From positions 1 through 33,644 of the forward strand of contig JAUZNW010000019.1 in the NCBI GenBank assembly GCA_030706785.1: a DNA stretch of 33,644 bases, given 5' to 3'. The first letter of the stretch is position 1. The number at the start of each line of letters is the position of its first letter. The DNA is from Bacteroidota bacterium. GTDB lineage: Bacteria; Bacteroidota; Bacteroidia; Bacteroidales; VadinHA17. The translations under genes were made by a program, and so were the position numbers. This document shows positions 1 to 7,619 of the stretch, one piece after another. Under the pieces are notes generated by a model. The model was given only the letters and a program-made list of their open reading frames with translations. It searched no databases and was not told where the DNA came from.

Positions 1-73
1 ACCTTCCCAATGTTTTAAAGTATCCCGCCTGAATCTGATTATTATATCGTCTTTGTATCCAGCCGAGTCTCAT
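1..73 (-). CDS. 5' part of an unidentified gene, cut by the left window edge
   Basis: An ATG on the minus strand begins inside the stop codon of the metalloprotease-like gene at 73-537, giving a TAATG overlap. Reading on to the window edge gives 24 open codons, beginning MRLGWIQRRYNNQIQAGYF. Stop-start overlap of this kind usually marks translational coupling within an operon. The product cannot be recognised from so short a piece. It is not in the ORF track because it is truncated. It may be a real gene or a chance open stretch; the exact overlap favours a gene. Confidence 0.4.
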   Translation of the reverse strand, partial: MRLGWIQRRYNNQIQAGYFKTLGR

Positions 74-537
74 TACCACTTGCCAAGGCTCTCGGAATAT
101 GATTTTATCTCATCCAGTGACAGATAGTATTCTTTAATCCCTTTGTGTTTCCTGTCATTATAAGCTATCTCTGAAAGTATATACAACTCCCTTCCATATC
201 CTTTTTCAATAGTTAGACGGTCAGTGGCATTTTCTTCTGCAATCCTGGCATTTCGTGAGGTCAGGTACCTTACTGCAAAACCAAAATATTTTACCACTCC
301 CATTTCAGAATATCTCTCCTGATGGCATAGCTCATGGGCAAGGAGTCCTGCAACTGCAGAATTTTCAAGATTAACAATGCGTTTACTCAAAACAATGATT
401 CGCAAATATGGCGGAATCCACAGGGAGCAGGCAAAGAAACGGAAGTAGGTAACCAAAACGCAGATCTTTTTATCTTTTAGCAACGGAAAAGACTTACTGA
501 TCAGTATTTGAATCGTTTCCTTATACTTTTTCTTCAT
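73..537 (-). CDS. small HExxH metalloprotease-like protein (minigluzincin type)
   Basis: The 154-residue product carries HELCHQ near residue 69, an HExxH zinc-binding motif, followed about 30 residues later by EENATDRL, where a glutamate could be the third zinc ligand as in gluzincins. The preceding hydrophobic stretch is short and there is no clear signal peptide, so it is probably cytoplasmic or loosely membrane-attached. The length is well below that of full M48 or M56 peptidases and fits single-domain minigluzincins. The substrate is unknown. Its stop codon overlaps the start of the partial gene at the window edge, suggesting a short operon running left. It is divergent from the EPS operon and separated from it by 519 bp, so a shared role is not shown. 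Confidence 0.6.
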   Translation of the reverse strand: MKKKYKETIQILISKSFPLLKDKKICVLVTYFRFFACSLWIPPYLRIIVLSKRIVNLENSAVAGLLAHELCHQERYSEMGVVKYFGFAVRYLTSRNARIAEENATDRLTIEKGYGRELYILSEIAYNDRKHKGIKEYYLSLDEIKSYSESLGKW

Positions 538-617
538 TTACCTATCTGCAAAATCCACTCATAAGTACTGCAAATATACCTGATTGATTCGTCCCTGTTG
601 CGTGTGGTCTTTAATAG

Positions 618-657
618 TCATGCGGTCTTGCAGTCTTGCAGTCTTGCAGTCTTGCGG
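618..657. repeat. five tandem copies of an 8-bp unit
   Basis: Five consecutive octamers are seen: tcatgcgg, then tcttgcag three times, then tcttgcgg. The three central copies are identical and the outer two differ by one or two bases. The array lies in the gene-free region between the two divergent transcripts. Its unit length is not a multiple of three, but no gene crosses it, so copy-number change could only affect spacing of upstream regulatory DNA. Confidence 0.9.
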
Positions 658-1020
658 TAATGAATCTTAAGGTTTGCCCATTATGTCCTGGTACTGGTGT
701 ATTTAAGTTTTATTAACATTTTACAACTTTCGTCCAAATAAAACCGTCATTAGTCAAAATTTTTGTTTAACTTTTTTATTTGTTATTTATGCTCAAGCTA
801 GTCATTATACCTCTGAATATCTGCAATTTAACAACATGGCGAAAATATACTAAATGCAATTCATGAAAATCGCTGATAAATTTTGATTCGGTTTTGACCA
901 ATGAACCATTTTAATTGACAAACGTTGATTTAACGTGGAGGAAAACTACAATACGTGACACAAAACATAATTTGCCGTTTGAATTAAAAGGCAACGATCT
1001 GGCAGGATTCTTGACCGCTG

Positions 1021-1054
1021 TCTGGTTAATTGCTAATTTTAAGCTCTGGTTAAT
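1021..1054. repeat. 10-bp direct repeat immediately upstream of the first EPS-operon start codon
   Basis: The decamer tctggttaat occurs at 1021-1030 and again at 1045-1054, start-to-start spacing 24 bp. The second copy ends two bases before the ATG at 1057. The position would suit a leader or translational control element, but two copies of a 10-mer in AT-rich DNA could also be chance. Confidence 0.5.
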
Positions 1055-1056
1055 CG

Positions 1057-1641
1057 ATGGGGTTGATGGAAAAAAATGCATTGACATATAAAACTGAGTC
1101 AGTTGATAACCAGATAGTTGATACCAGTTTAGGTAATAACCTGACATCGATGGATGAGATTCAAAATAATCCTGTCTTCGAAAGTCTGGCTTCAGAAGGC
1201 GGAGAAAATTTCTTCCATTACATAAACTGGCTGGGCCTTGCCAAAGATCCTAACCTGATGGTCCTCTCATCAATACATCACTATTACTACGATTTCAATG
1301 ACCTGAAGGGTGTGAAAACACTTGTCAACCTGAAGCAGCTTAACCAGATCAGCCATATCGAAAGTTTTCTCAACAATGTTTACAGGGTTCTTCCACCCCA
1401 ATCAAATTTTGTTGGTTGTTTTAAGGACAATAAAATCCACAGCGGTGTGGCAATACCTTTTTATCAGTCGTTCAAATTCCTGAACAGTCTTATCAACATC
1501 ATCGACTCAAAGACTGACAGGTTTATGTCAAGGAGGGATGTAATAAAACTGCTTGAAAATCATAGCTTCAGGATCGTCGATATGACAGAAATAAGCAAAA
1601 TAACATATTTCTGCGCCGAGAATATTAAAAAATCTTCCTGA
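1057..1641 (+). CDS. methyltransferase-like partial-domain protein, paralogue 1
   Basis: The 194-residue product has an N-terminal tail of about 40 polar residues and then a core containing NPVFESLASEGGENFF, IHHYYYDFNDLKG, and a segment around residues 90-120 (LKQLNQISHIESFLNNVYRVLP then FVGCF). The LNQI..IESFLNNVYRVLP..SNFVGCF pattern resembles the C-terminal half of class I SAM-dependent methyltransferases, where a line of the type 'N.i..iN.f...v...L..gG.fvgc' precedes the last strands. No glycine-rich SAM motif I is visible, so catalysis is doubtful. It is the first gene of the EPS operon and about half of its aligned residues match the next gene. The start could also be the in-frame ATG three codons later. 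The role is unknown; assistance to the initiating transferase is only a guess from position. Confidence 0.6.
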   Translation: MGLMEKNALTYKTESVDNQIVDTSLGNNLTSMDEIQNNPVFESLASEGGENFFHYINWLGLAKDPNLMVLSSIHHYYYDFNDLKGVKTLVNLKQLNQISHIESFLNNVYRVLPPQSNFVGCFKDNKIHSGVAIPFYQSFKFLNSLINIIDSKTDRFMSRRDVIKLLENHSFRIVDMTEISKITYFCAENIKKSS

Positions 1642-1827
1642 ACCATCAGAATTTCATCCAAACAACGGAGCTGTTAGTCAAAAATCAAATTGCAGGAATT
1701 TCTGCCTTTATAACCTTTCTCACAAAGTCTACAGGATTGATATTAAAGTGATTAACCACGATATTCAATTATTCTCCCTCTGAATATATTTTTTTGCCTG
1801 TAAATTTTGTTTGGAATTTGACATAGT

Positions 1828-1873
1828 ATGGTGAATGTTATTTGAATGTTTAGCGTCAAGAGACATTCACCAT
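1828..1873. promoter_or_regulatory. operator-like array of TGAATGTT repeats with an 11-bp inverted repeat
   Basis: The octamer TGAATGTT occurs at 1832-1839 and 1843-1850, spaced 11 bp start to start. A third, inverted copy of its first seven bases sits at 1863-1869. The outer copies form a perfect 11-bp inverted repeat, ATGGTGAATGT (1828-1838) with ACATTCACCAT (1863-1873), separated by 24 nt. The right arm ends 10 bases before the ATG at 1884. Helical spacing suits a DNA-binding protein; alternatively the transcript could fold into a long-loop hairpin close to the start codon. Confidence 0.5.
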
Positions 1874-1883
1874 TTATTCTTTG

Positions 1884-2561
1884 ATGAAACAACCCGATTC
1901 CAGCTTTAATTCCCTAATCATTGGGCTTCAGCTACTTGACAGCTACCTGTCTTATAAATATTTTTACGACGATAATAAACTAAACTCCGAAATGGAAAAT
2001 ATTTCAGTTTTGGAAAGAAGAAATATAAGCAACAAGTTCACCGGTGAGGTCTTTGATAGCAAAACTCTGCCGGCCGATAATGCCAGGGTCAATCCTCTCC
2101 TTGAAAACATCCTCTCGGAGGGAGGTGATGACTTTTTCATGTACATGAAACTTACAGGACTGGCAAAAGAACCAAACCTTATGGTCCTTTCATCAATGCA
2201 TCATTATTATTATGACCATGACGACCTGAAAGGGATCAATACACTTATCAACATTAAGAAGCTCAATCAGATAAAGCATCTTGAAAGTTTTTTGCACACT
2301 CTTTACAGGATAATGCCATCAAAAGCGTATTTTGTAGGTTGTTTCAGGAACATGAATCATAAAGGAAAGGGAATTCTTTTCTATCAGTCTTCCAAGTTTT
2401 TAAGCGGACTGATGAATATTTTCGATTCGAGAAATGAGAGGAACATTTCAAAGAAAAGTGCGGTGAAGCTGCTTGAAGGGCATGGATTCAAGGTATTGGA
2501 TGTAACAGACATAAACGGTATGTCTTATTTCTGGGCCCAGAACATGAGGAGGTCAGGCTGA
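1884..2561 (+). CDS. methyltransferase-like partial-domain protein, paralogue 2
   Basis: The ORF track starts at a TTG at 1881, but an ATG follows at 1884 and is the better start, giving 225 residues. From about residue 70 the protein aligns along its length with the gene before it: SEGGDDFF, MHHYYYDHDDLKG, LNQIKHLESFLHTLYRIMP, FVGCF and a C-terminal SYFWAQN. The N-terminal 65 residues differ and contain SFNSLIIGLQLLDSYLSYKYFY, possibly amphipathic. No SAM-binding motif I is present. The gene lies 242 bp after paralogue 1, with a repeat array in between that could regulate it, and 116 bp before the initiating sugar transferase. The function is not known; it may be a non-catalytic relative of a methyltransferase used in EPS initiation. 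Confidence 0.6.
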   Translation: MKQPDSSFNSLIIGLQLLDSYLSYKYFYDDNKLNSEMENISVLERRNISNKFTGEVFDSKTLPADNARVNPLLENILSEGGDDFFMYMKLTGLAKEPNLMVLSSMHHYYYDHDDLKGINTLINIKKLNQIKHLESFLHTLYRIMPSKAYFVGCFRNMNHKGKGILFYQSSKFLSGLMNIFDSRNERNISKKSAVKLLEGHGFKVLDVTDINGMSYFWAQNMRRSG

Positions 2562-2677
2562 TAGCATGAGGAACATTCTGCTCTGTTTAACTGTTAAATG
2601 AGTAACGTGAAAGGGAAATGTCATTTTTTGATAGGATATTTGCATATACAATCAATCCAGTGGTTGCTTTTTAAGTT

Positions 2678-4132
2678 ATGGATGTATTCAACACCTTAAT
2701 CCGGCTCAGGATAATTCCATTCCTTGAAAGATGGAATCTAATTAATCTGATCCTGGGATTAATTGATGTCCTTGCTATTGCTGTAGCGTTTCAGCTGGCT
2801 TTTACCTTCAATTATTACGGAGAGGGGCCATTCTTCTTTTTCCAGAGAAAAGATATCACCTTTATCTTCCTGGCAATACTTCCACTCTGGCTGATAACAC
2901 TTTACATTATTAATGCAACAGAGATCCCGAGGACGAAAAGATACAGTACTCTTTTATTTGAATACCTCCAGTCGGCTGTTGTGGTCAGTGCTCTTCTTTT
3001 GATCTTCTATTTTGTGTTTAAGCTTGGTTATCTTTCCAGGCTCTTCCTTATCGAATTCGCCTTTATCGGTTTCCTTTTCCTGCTCTTTGCGAGGACTTTT
3101 GAGTACAAGGTATTCAAAATCTACAGGGCCAAAGGTTTCAACTATGTGAATCTGATCCTTATTGCGGACGAAACCGCTATTCCGTTTATTGAAGATATCC
3201 GCCTGAATATAGACTGGGGTTACCGGATAACCTTTATTTTCTCAAGCTCGGAGCAAATCATTGATAGATACGGAAGGACCTACAAAATACTTCCCGAAAA
3301 AACCAAAATGGTGCTTCATGACCTGATGGAGATAGATACAATAGATGAGGTAATATATTTAAAGAAGGAGATAAATCCTGCCGAAGTAAGAAAAACAATA
3401 AGGTCATGCGAAGAGCTTGGGGTAGTTTTCAGGATGAAATACAGGAACCTCCAGATAAACCTTACAAACGCCTTTACATCAGTTATAGGGAATGAGAAGT
3501 TCCTCACATTCATAAATGTCCCTTACAAGCCTGTTGCCCTCGCCACTAAGAAGTTCATGGACATTAATTTCTCCATAATTCTCTTATTGCTGTTGTCACC
3601 AGTTATGCTGATCATAGCACTTTTAGTGAAGCTCACCTCAAGAGGACCTATAATTTACAGGCAGGCAAGAGTAGGGTTGCGCGGCCGCCAGTTTGACCTT
3701 TACAAGTTCAGGACCATGGTTGTTGGTGCCGATAAGATCAGGACCGATCTTGAATCGAAGAATGAGATGGACGGACCAGTATTTAAAATAAAGGATGATC
3801 CCCGCATAACCACATTAGGCAAATTTCTTCGCAGGACAGGATTTGATGAATTGCCTCAGCTCATAAATGTCCTGAAAGGTGAAATGTCACTCATTGGGCC
3901 GCGGCCTCCGTTAAAGACTGAAACAGAACAGTATAAGAGATGGCAGCTGCGAAGGCTTTCAGTCAAGCCAGGACTGTCGTGCTTCTGGCAGATCATACCT
4001 GACCGTAACAATGTAAGATTTGAAAAATGGATGGAGATGGACCTTGCATATATAGATAATTGGTCACCTCGATTGGATTTTATAATTTTGCTCAAAACCA
4101 TAAAAACTGTTTTTCAAAGAACAGGTATTTGA
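2678..4132 (+). CDS. polyprenyl-phosphate sugar phosphotransferase that starts EPS synthesis (WcaJ/WbaP type)
   Basis: This membrane enzyme would transfer a sugar-1-phosphate from a nucleotide sugar to undecaprenyl phosphate, the first committed step of EPS repeat-unit assembly. The 484-residue length is typical. The N-terminal 135 residues contain several hydrophobic membrane segments, followed by a soluble Rossmann-like region (about 140-285). The catalytic bacterial sugar transferase domain (about 290-484) opens with a hydrophobic hairpin (FSIILLLLLSPVMLIIALLV). It carries the family motifs YKFRTM, DELPQLINVLKGEMSLIGPRPP and KPGLSCFWQI. The sugar specificity cannot be read from sequence. 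It is followed after 19 bp by the export lipoprotein gene, so the two are surely co-transcribed. Confidence 0.95.
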   Translation: MDVFNTLIRLRIIPFLERWNLINLILGLIDVLAIAVAFQLAFTFNYYGEGPFFFFQRKDITFIFLAILPLWLITLYIINATEIPRTKRYSTLLFEYLQSAVVVSALLLIFYFVFKLGYLSRLFLIEFAFIGFLFLLFARTFEYKVFKIYRAKGFNYVNLILIADETAIPFIEDIRLNIDWGYRITFIFSSSEQIIDRYGRTYKILPEKTKMVLHDLMEIDTIDEVIYLKKEINPAEVRKTIRSCEELGVVFRMKYRNLQINLTNAFTSVIGNEKFLTFINVPYKPVALATKKFMDINFSIILLLLLSPVMLIIALLVKLTSRGPIIYRQARVGLRGRQFDLYKFRTMVVGADKIRTDLESKNEMDGPVFKIKDDPRITTLGKFLRRTGFDELPQLINVLKGEMSLIGPRPPLKTETEQYKRWQLRRLSVKPGLSCFWQIIPDRNNVRFEKWMEMDLAYIDNWSPRLDFIILLKTIKTVFQRTGI

Positions 4133-4151
4133 TAACCTTATTAAACTTCTC

Positions 4152-4928
4152 ATGAAAAAACACACCAGCACCATCAGCAAGCTCTTTACTGCCATGCTAT
4201 TAGCAGCATTAATAAGCTCATGCGTACCAACAAGTCAGTTAAGTTATTTTAACGATATAGATCAACTTGAAAAACCTTTAGCTAATCCTAAAATCCAAAA
4301 GACAATTGCTCCATTTGATAGGTTATACATCAGAGTATTAAGCACTGATCTGCAGACCAGGCAGATCTTTGATGTCCCCGAGGAGGCTCGTTATTCAACT
4401 GAAAGAACCAGCATCATGGGTTATCAGGTCGATGAAAGCGGAAACATTGTTTTCCCCTTCGTGGGCAAAATAAATGTTGCATCCCTCACGTTATCAGATG
4501 CCGGCACAAAAATCCAGAATGCTCTGAAGGATTATGTGGCAAATGCTGAAGTCGTAATTAAGTACATCGATAATCAGGTTTCTGTACTGGGTGAAGTTCA
4601 GAATCAGGGGGTTTTTTCATTCACCCAGGACAAGCTGAATATTTACGAAGCCCTGGCGCTGGGTGGTGGACTAACCAGATACGGGAACCGGAAAAACATC
4701 ATTCTTATCAGGCAGGAGGGAGACAAGATCATGCACCACAAACTCAATCTGGCGGATTCAAAAATTGCAGGCAAGGATTTTTACTATATTTTGCCGAATG
4801 ATGTTATTGTAGTAGAACCTTTGAAATCTGTATCAACAAGTTATCCGAATGTTACCTACCAATCGATATTATCCACGATAACAACGCTGATTGCAATTCT
4901 GGTGCTTTATTTCAACGTAACTCGGTAA
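4152..4928 (+). CDS. Wza-like polysaccharide export outer-membrane lipoprotein
   Basis: The product should form the outer-membrane channel for the polymer. A lipoprotein signal peptide is visible: MKKHTST, a hydrophobic core, then LISSC with Cys24 as the lipidation site. Next come a polysaccharide export (PES) domain at about 50-140, containing the stretch DESGNIVFPFVGKI, and an SLBB domain at about 143-220 (SVLGEVQNQGVFSF, IYEALALGGGL). The C-terminus ends in a hydrophobic helix (ILSTITTLIAILVLYF), as is common in Bacteroidota members, where it could sit in the membrane. The length of 258 residues is shorter than E. coli Wza but usual for this phylum. The Wzc-like partner starts 15 bp later. 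Confidence 0.93.
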   Translation: MKKHTSTISKLFTAMLLAALISSCVPTSQLSYFNDIDQLEKPLANPKIQKTIAPFDRLYIRVLSTDLQTRQIFDVPEEARYSTERTSIMGYQVDESGNIVFPFVGKINVASLTLSDAGTKIQNALKDYVANAEVVIKYIDNQVSVLGEVQNQGVFSFTQDKLNIYEALALGGGLTRYGNRKNIILIRQEGDKIMHHKLNLADSKIAGKDFYYILPNDVIVVEPLKSVSTSYPNVTYQSILSTITTLIAILVLYFNVTR

Positions 4929-4943
4929 AAACTAAAAGGTAAA

Positions 4944-7310
4944 ATGTTAAAGACCATAGAACCGGATTCATCAATTGCTCCTTTAAAGTACTTTCTTCTG
5001 AAAGTTGCTTCGCTGAAGTATTTGTACATAGTTTTAATAGTGGTATGCCTTGTCGCCGCATTTCTCTACAATAAATTCGCCGTGAAGGTTTATGAGGCGT
5101 CGGCCTCACTGAGGCCCTCAGAGAACAAAACAAATACAATCCTTAGCTCCAATCAACTGTTCAGCGGGCTTCAGTCATTGCAGTCACTTAACAACATTGA
5201 AAATGACGTGACCAGCCTGAGCTCGTTTGAACTGGTATATTCAACGGCTACAAGCATGAACCTTGAAATCAGCTACTTCAGGGAATCATCAAAACTCCTG
5301 GGCCAGACGATCGAACTTTACGGCAATTCTCCATTTACTGTAAGCCTTGACAAATCACATATCCAGCCTATAGATGCCAAGATTTATTTAACCGTCCTTG
5401 ACGAATCCTCGTTCAGGCTTACCTTATCGCAAAAACACGTTTCATTATATAACTACGTTGATAATAAAATTGTCAGTGAGGATAATACGATCCAACTCGA
5501 TACTATCTGTAATTTCAACGCAACTATTAGTAACAAGATACTCAGCTTTTCGGTTGCCCTGAACAGAGAAAATCTGAGCAGGAATTCAACTGAGAAATAC
5601 AATTACTATATAAAATTCAACCATCTTGATTTCCTTGCAAAGGGATACCTTAAGAAGCTTGATGTAGAAAAAGCCACACCACTTGCATCAATAATCAATA
5701 TTAAATTTTCAGAAAACAATCTAGATAAGACAATCACCTTTCTGAACAGGTATCTTGACGCATTCCTCGATGATAATCTGACAAAAAAGAACAATGTTGC
5801 TAGGAGCACAGTGAATTTTATTGATAAGCAGATAACAGAAAGAACCGACTCACTTGTTCAGTCTGAGTCAGCCCTGAGAAACTACAAATCGGCAAACCAG
5901 GTAATGGACCTCAGTTTCCAGGGTCAGAGGATATATGAACAGATGACACAGATTCAGAACCAACGTGCTCAGCTCCAAGCTACACAGAGGTATTATAACT
6001 ATGTGATCAACTCATTCAAAATGGATCAGGATGTATTAACAGCTCCATCAGCCATGAACGTCAGTGACCCTATTGTCAATCAGCTCATCACTGCACTTAA
6101 TGACCTGATTAGCCAGCGGGCAACAGCAATTGGAGGCAGCAATCCTCAGAAGAACATTTTCCTGCAAACTATCAACGACAAGATAAATACGCAGAAACAA
6201 ATAATCCTCGAAAACTTTACCAGTAACCTTAATACACTGGAGCTTAACCTTAAAGAGCTGGATTATAGGGAAAGCAGACTTTCTCAGGATATATCAAAGC
6301 TCCCGAGGACCGAGATGAACATGGTGAGTATGCAGAGGAAATTCAATGTGAATGACGCAATATATACCTACCTTCTCCAGAAGAGGTCAGAAGCAGCAAT
6401 ATCACTAGCATCCAATTATCCAGATTATGATATAATTGAACCTGCAAGGGCAATTACATCCAAGATAGTCTCCCCGAAAAAAACAATAAACTATCTTATG
6501 GCGCTATTTTTCGGCCTATTTATTCCCACTCTTTACTTACTAATCAGAGACTTCTTTGATGACAAGATCAGGAGCATAAACGATGCCGAATATATACTCC
6601 ACCGTTCGGTCCTGAGCATAATATACAGCAATAACCTTAAGAGTGAAGCTGTTGTTGCTGAGTTCCCGAAATCTGCCATATCTGAATCTTTCAGGAATCT
6701 TCGAAGCAGTCTGTTCCTGAAATCAGATCACGAGAAGTCAAAGGTCATATTGATCACATCATCACAGCCGCAGGATGGTAAGAGCTTTGTATCACTGAAC
6801 CTGTCATCCTCGATTGCATCTGTCGGTTATAAAACAATCCTGATTGATTGTGATCTGAGACGTCCGACACTGCATATCAAGCTCAAGGAGGATAACGCAA
6901 AAGGGCTTACCAACTTCATGATAAAGAAGGCTTCAGCCGAGGAAATTGTCAGGAATACCACTATACCAAATCTTGATTTCATTTCTGCCGGACCTGTAAT
7001 ACCCAATCCCTCGGAAATGCTGGAATCAGGAGTACTCGACAGTCTGATAAATTATCTTAAGACAAAATATGATTATATCCTCATCGATACTACACCGATG
7101 GGAATAGTGGCTGATGCGGTACTCCTTATGAAGTATTCCTCAAAGGTGCTGATGATAATAAGAAACAACTTCACGAGGAAAGATATTTTTGCTACAGTTC
7201 TTAATAATATTAAAACCAATAAGTTATGTAATTACGACATTGTCTATAACGACCTCAGCCTTCATAAGAGCTCATACAGGCATTACAGTAATTACTACAT
7301 TAAGAACTAA
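4944..7310 (+). CDS. Wzc-like polysaccharide co-polymerase with tyrosine autokinase domain
   Basis: This inner-membrane protein controls chain length and couples synthesis to export. The 788-residue protein has a first membrane helix near 26-46, a long periplasmic coiled-coil region (roughly 270-500) and a second helix near 513-535. A cytoplasmic BY-kinase domain follows. It shows Walker A SSQPQDGKS (about 606-614), Walker A' ILIDCDLRRP (about 630) and Walker B YDYILIDTTP (about 709). The C-terminal tail SYRHYSNYYIKN has four tyrosines (778, 781, 784, 785), the expected autophosphorylation cluster. It therefore looks active, and assembly is probably controlled by phosphorylation and a phosphatase not seen in this window. 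It follows the Wza-like gene by 15 bp. Confidence 0.95.
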   Translation: MLKTIEPDSSIAPLKYFLLKVASLKYLYIVLIVVCLVAAFLYNKFAVKVYEASASLRPSENKTNTILSSNQLFSGLQSLQSLNNIENDVTSLSSFELVYSTATSMNLEISYFRESSKLLGQTIELYGNSPFTVSLDKSHIQPIDAKIYLTVLDESSFRLTLSQKHVSLYNYVDNKIVSEDNTIQLDTICNFNATISNKILSFSVALNRENLSRNSTEKYNYYIKFNHLDFLAKGYLKKLDVEKATPLASIINIKFSENNLDKTITFLNRYLDAFLDDNLTKKNNVARSTVNFIDKQITERTDSLVQSESALRNYKSANQVMDLSFQGQRIYEQMTQIQNQRAQLQATQRYYNYVINSFKMDQDVLTAPSAMNVSDPIVNQLITALNDLISQRATAIGGSNPQKNIFLQTINDKINTQKQIILENFTSNLNTLELNLKELDYRESRLSQDISKLPRTEMNMVSMQRKFNVNDAIYTYLLQKRSEAAISLASNYPDYDIIEPARAITSKIVSPKKTINYLMALFFGLFIPTLYLLIRDFFDDKIRSINDAEYILHRSVLSIIYSNNLKSEAVVAEFPKSAISESFRNLRSSLFLKSDHEKSKVILITSSQPQDGKSFVSLNLSSSIASVGYKTILIDCDLRRPTLHIKLKEDNAKGLTNFMIKKASAEEIVRNTTIPNLDFISAGPVIPNPSEMLESGVLDSLINYLKTKYDYILIDTTPMGIVADAVLLMKYSSKVLMIIRNNFTRKDIFATVLNNIKTNKLCNYDIVYNDLSLHKSSYRHYSNYYIKN

Positions 7311-7359
7311 AACTAAACATTTCCCGTTAAACAATATTATTTAATTTATTCATTTTGTT

Positions 7360-7617
7360 ATGAATACTGACGCTAATGCCATCAGGGAAAAGGTTAAGGA
7401 ATACATTCAGCAGACAACTTTTGTTGATAAGGAGAAGATAAAGAATGATTCCCTGATATTCAAGGAAGGCTATTTCGATTCGATGGGCTTTGTTGTTCTT
7501 ATTACTTATCTTGAAGAAAACTTCGGAATAAAAACTACTGATTCTGACCTTATTGAAGAGAACTTCGAATCAATAAACGCTATTACAGATTTTATAGTTC
7601 GCAAAAGCATTAACTGA
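7360..7617 (+). CDS. acyl carrier protein
   Basis: An 85-residue acidic helical protein with the phosphopantetheine attachment motif YFDSMG; Ser41 is the expected attachment site. After 4'-phosphopantetheinylation it would carry an acyl or aminoacyl group as a thioester in the cytoplasm. It is not the housekeeping fatty-acid ACP, whose site is normally DSLD, and it sits 49 bp after the Wzc-like gene and 2 bp before an amidotransferase. Its likely partner is the AMP-forming ligase three genes downstream. What it carries cannot be told from the sequence. Confidence 0.88.
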   Translation: MNTDANAIREKVKEYIQQTTFVDKEKIKNDSLIFKEGYFDSMGFVVLITYLEENFGIKTTDSDLIEENFESINAITDFIVRKSIN

Positions 7618-7619
7618 TA

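Larger units (their letters stand above)
538..1056. other. 519-bp divergent intergenic region upstream of the EPS operon
   Basis: This is the only gene-free stretch longer than 300 bp in the window. It separates the leftward metalloprotease-like gene from the rightward polysaccharide operon, so promoters for both should lie here. It is AT-rich with poly-T runs around 755-785. It contains an 8-bp tandem repeat (618-657) and a 10-bp direct repeat just before the first start codon. I found no exact match to the Bacteroidota TAnnTTTG promoter element and no convincing RNA gene. The 78-codon minus-strand ORF at 911-1147 overlaps the next gene and looks spurious. Confidence 0.6.

Noticed and set aside
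871-890. Possible Bacteroidota promoter around gataaattttg (also taaattttg near 1801)
   Set aside because: The -7 element TAnnTTTG is not matched exactly at either place, and no -33 TTG at proper spacing was convincing. Not reported as a promoter.
911-1147. 78-codon minus-strand ORF in the leader region
   Set aside because: It overlaps the start of the paralogue 1 gene on the opposite strand and has an unstructured, low-complexity-like sequence with no recognisable motif.
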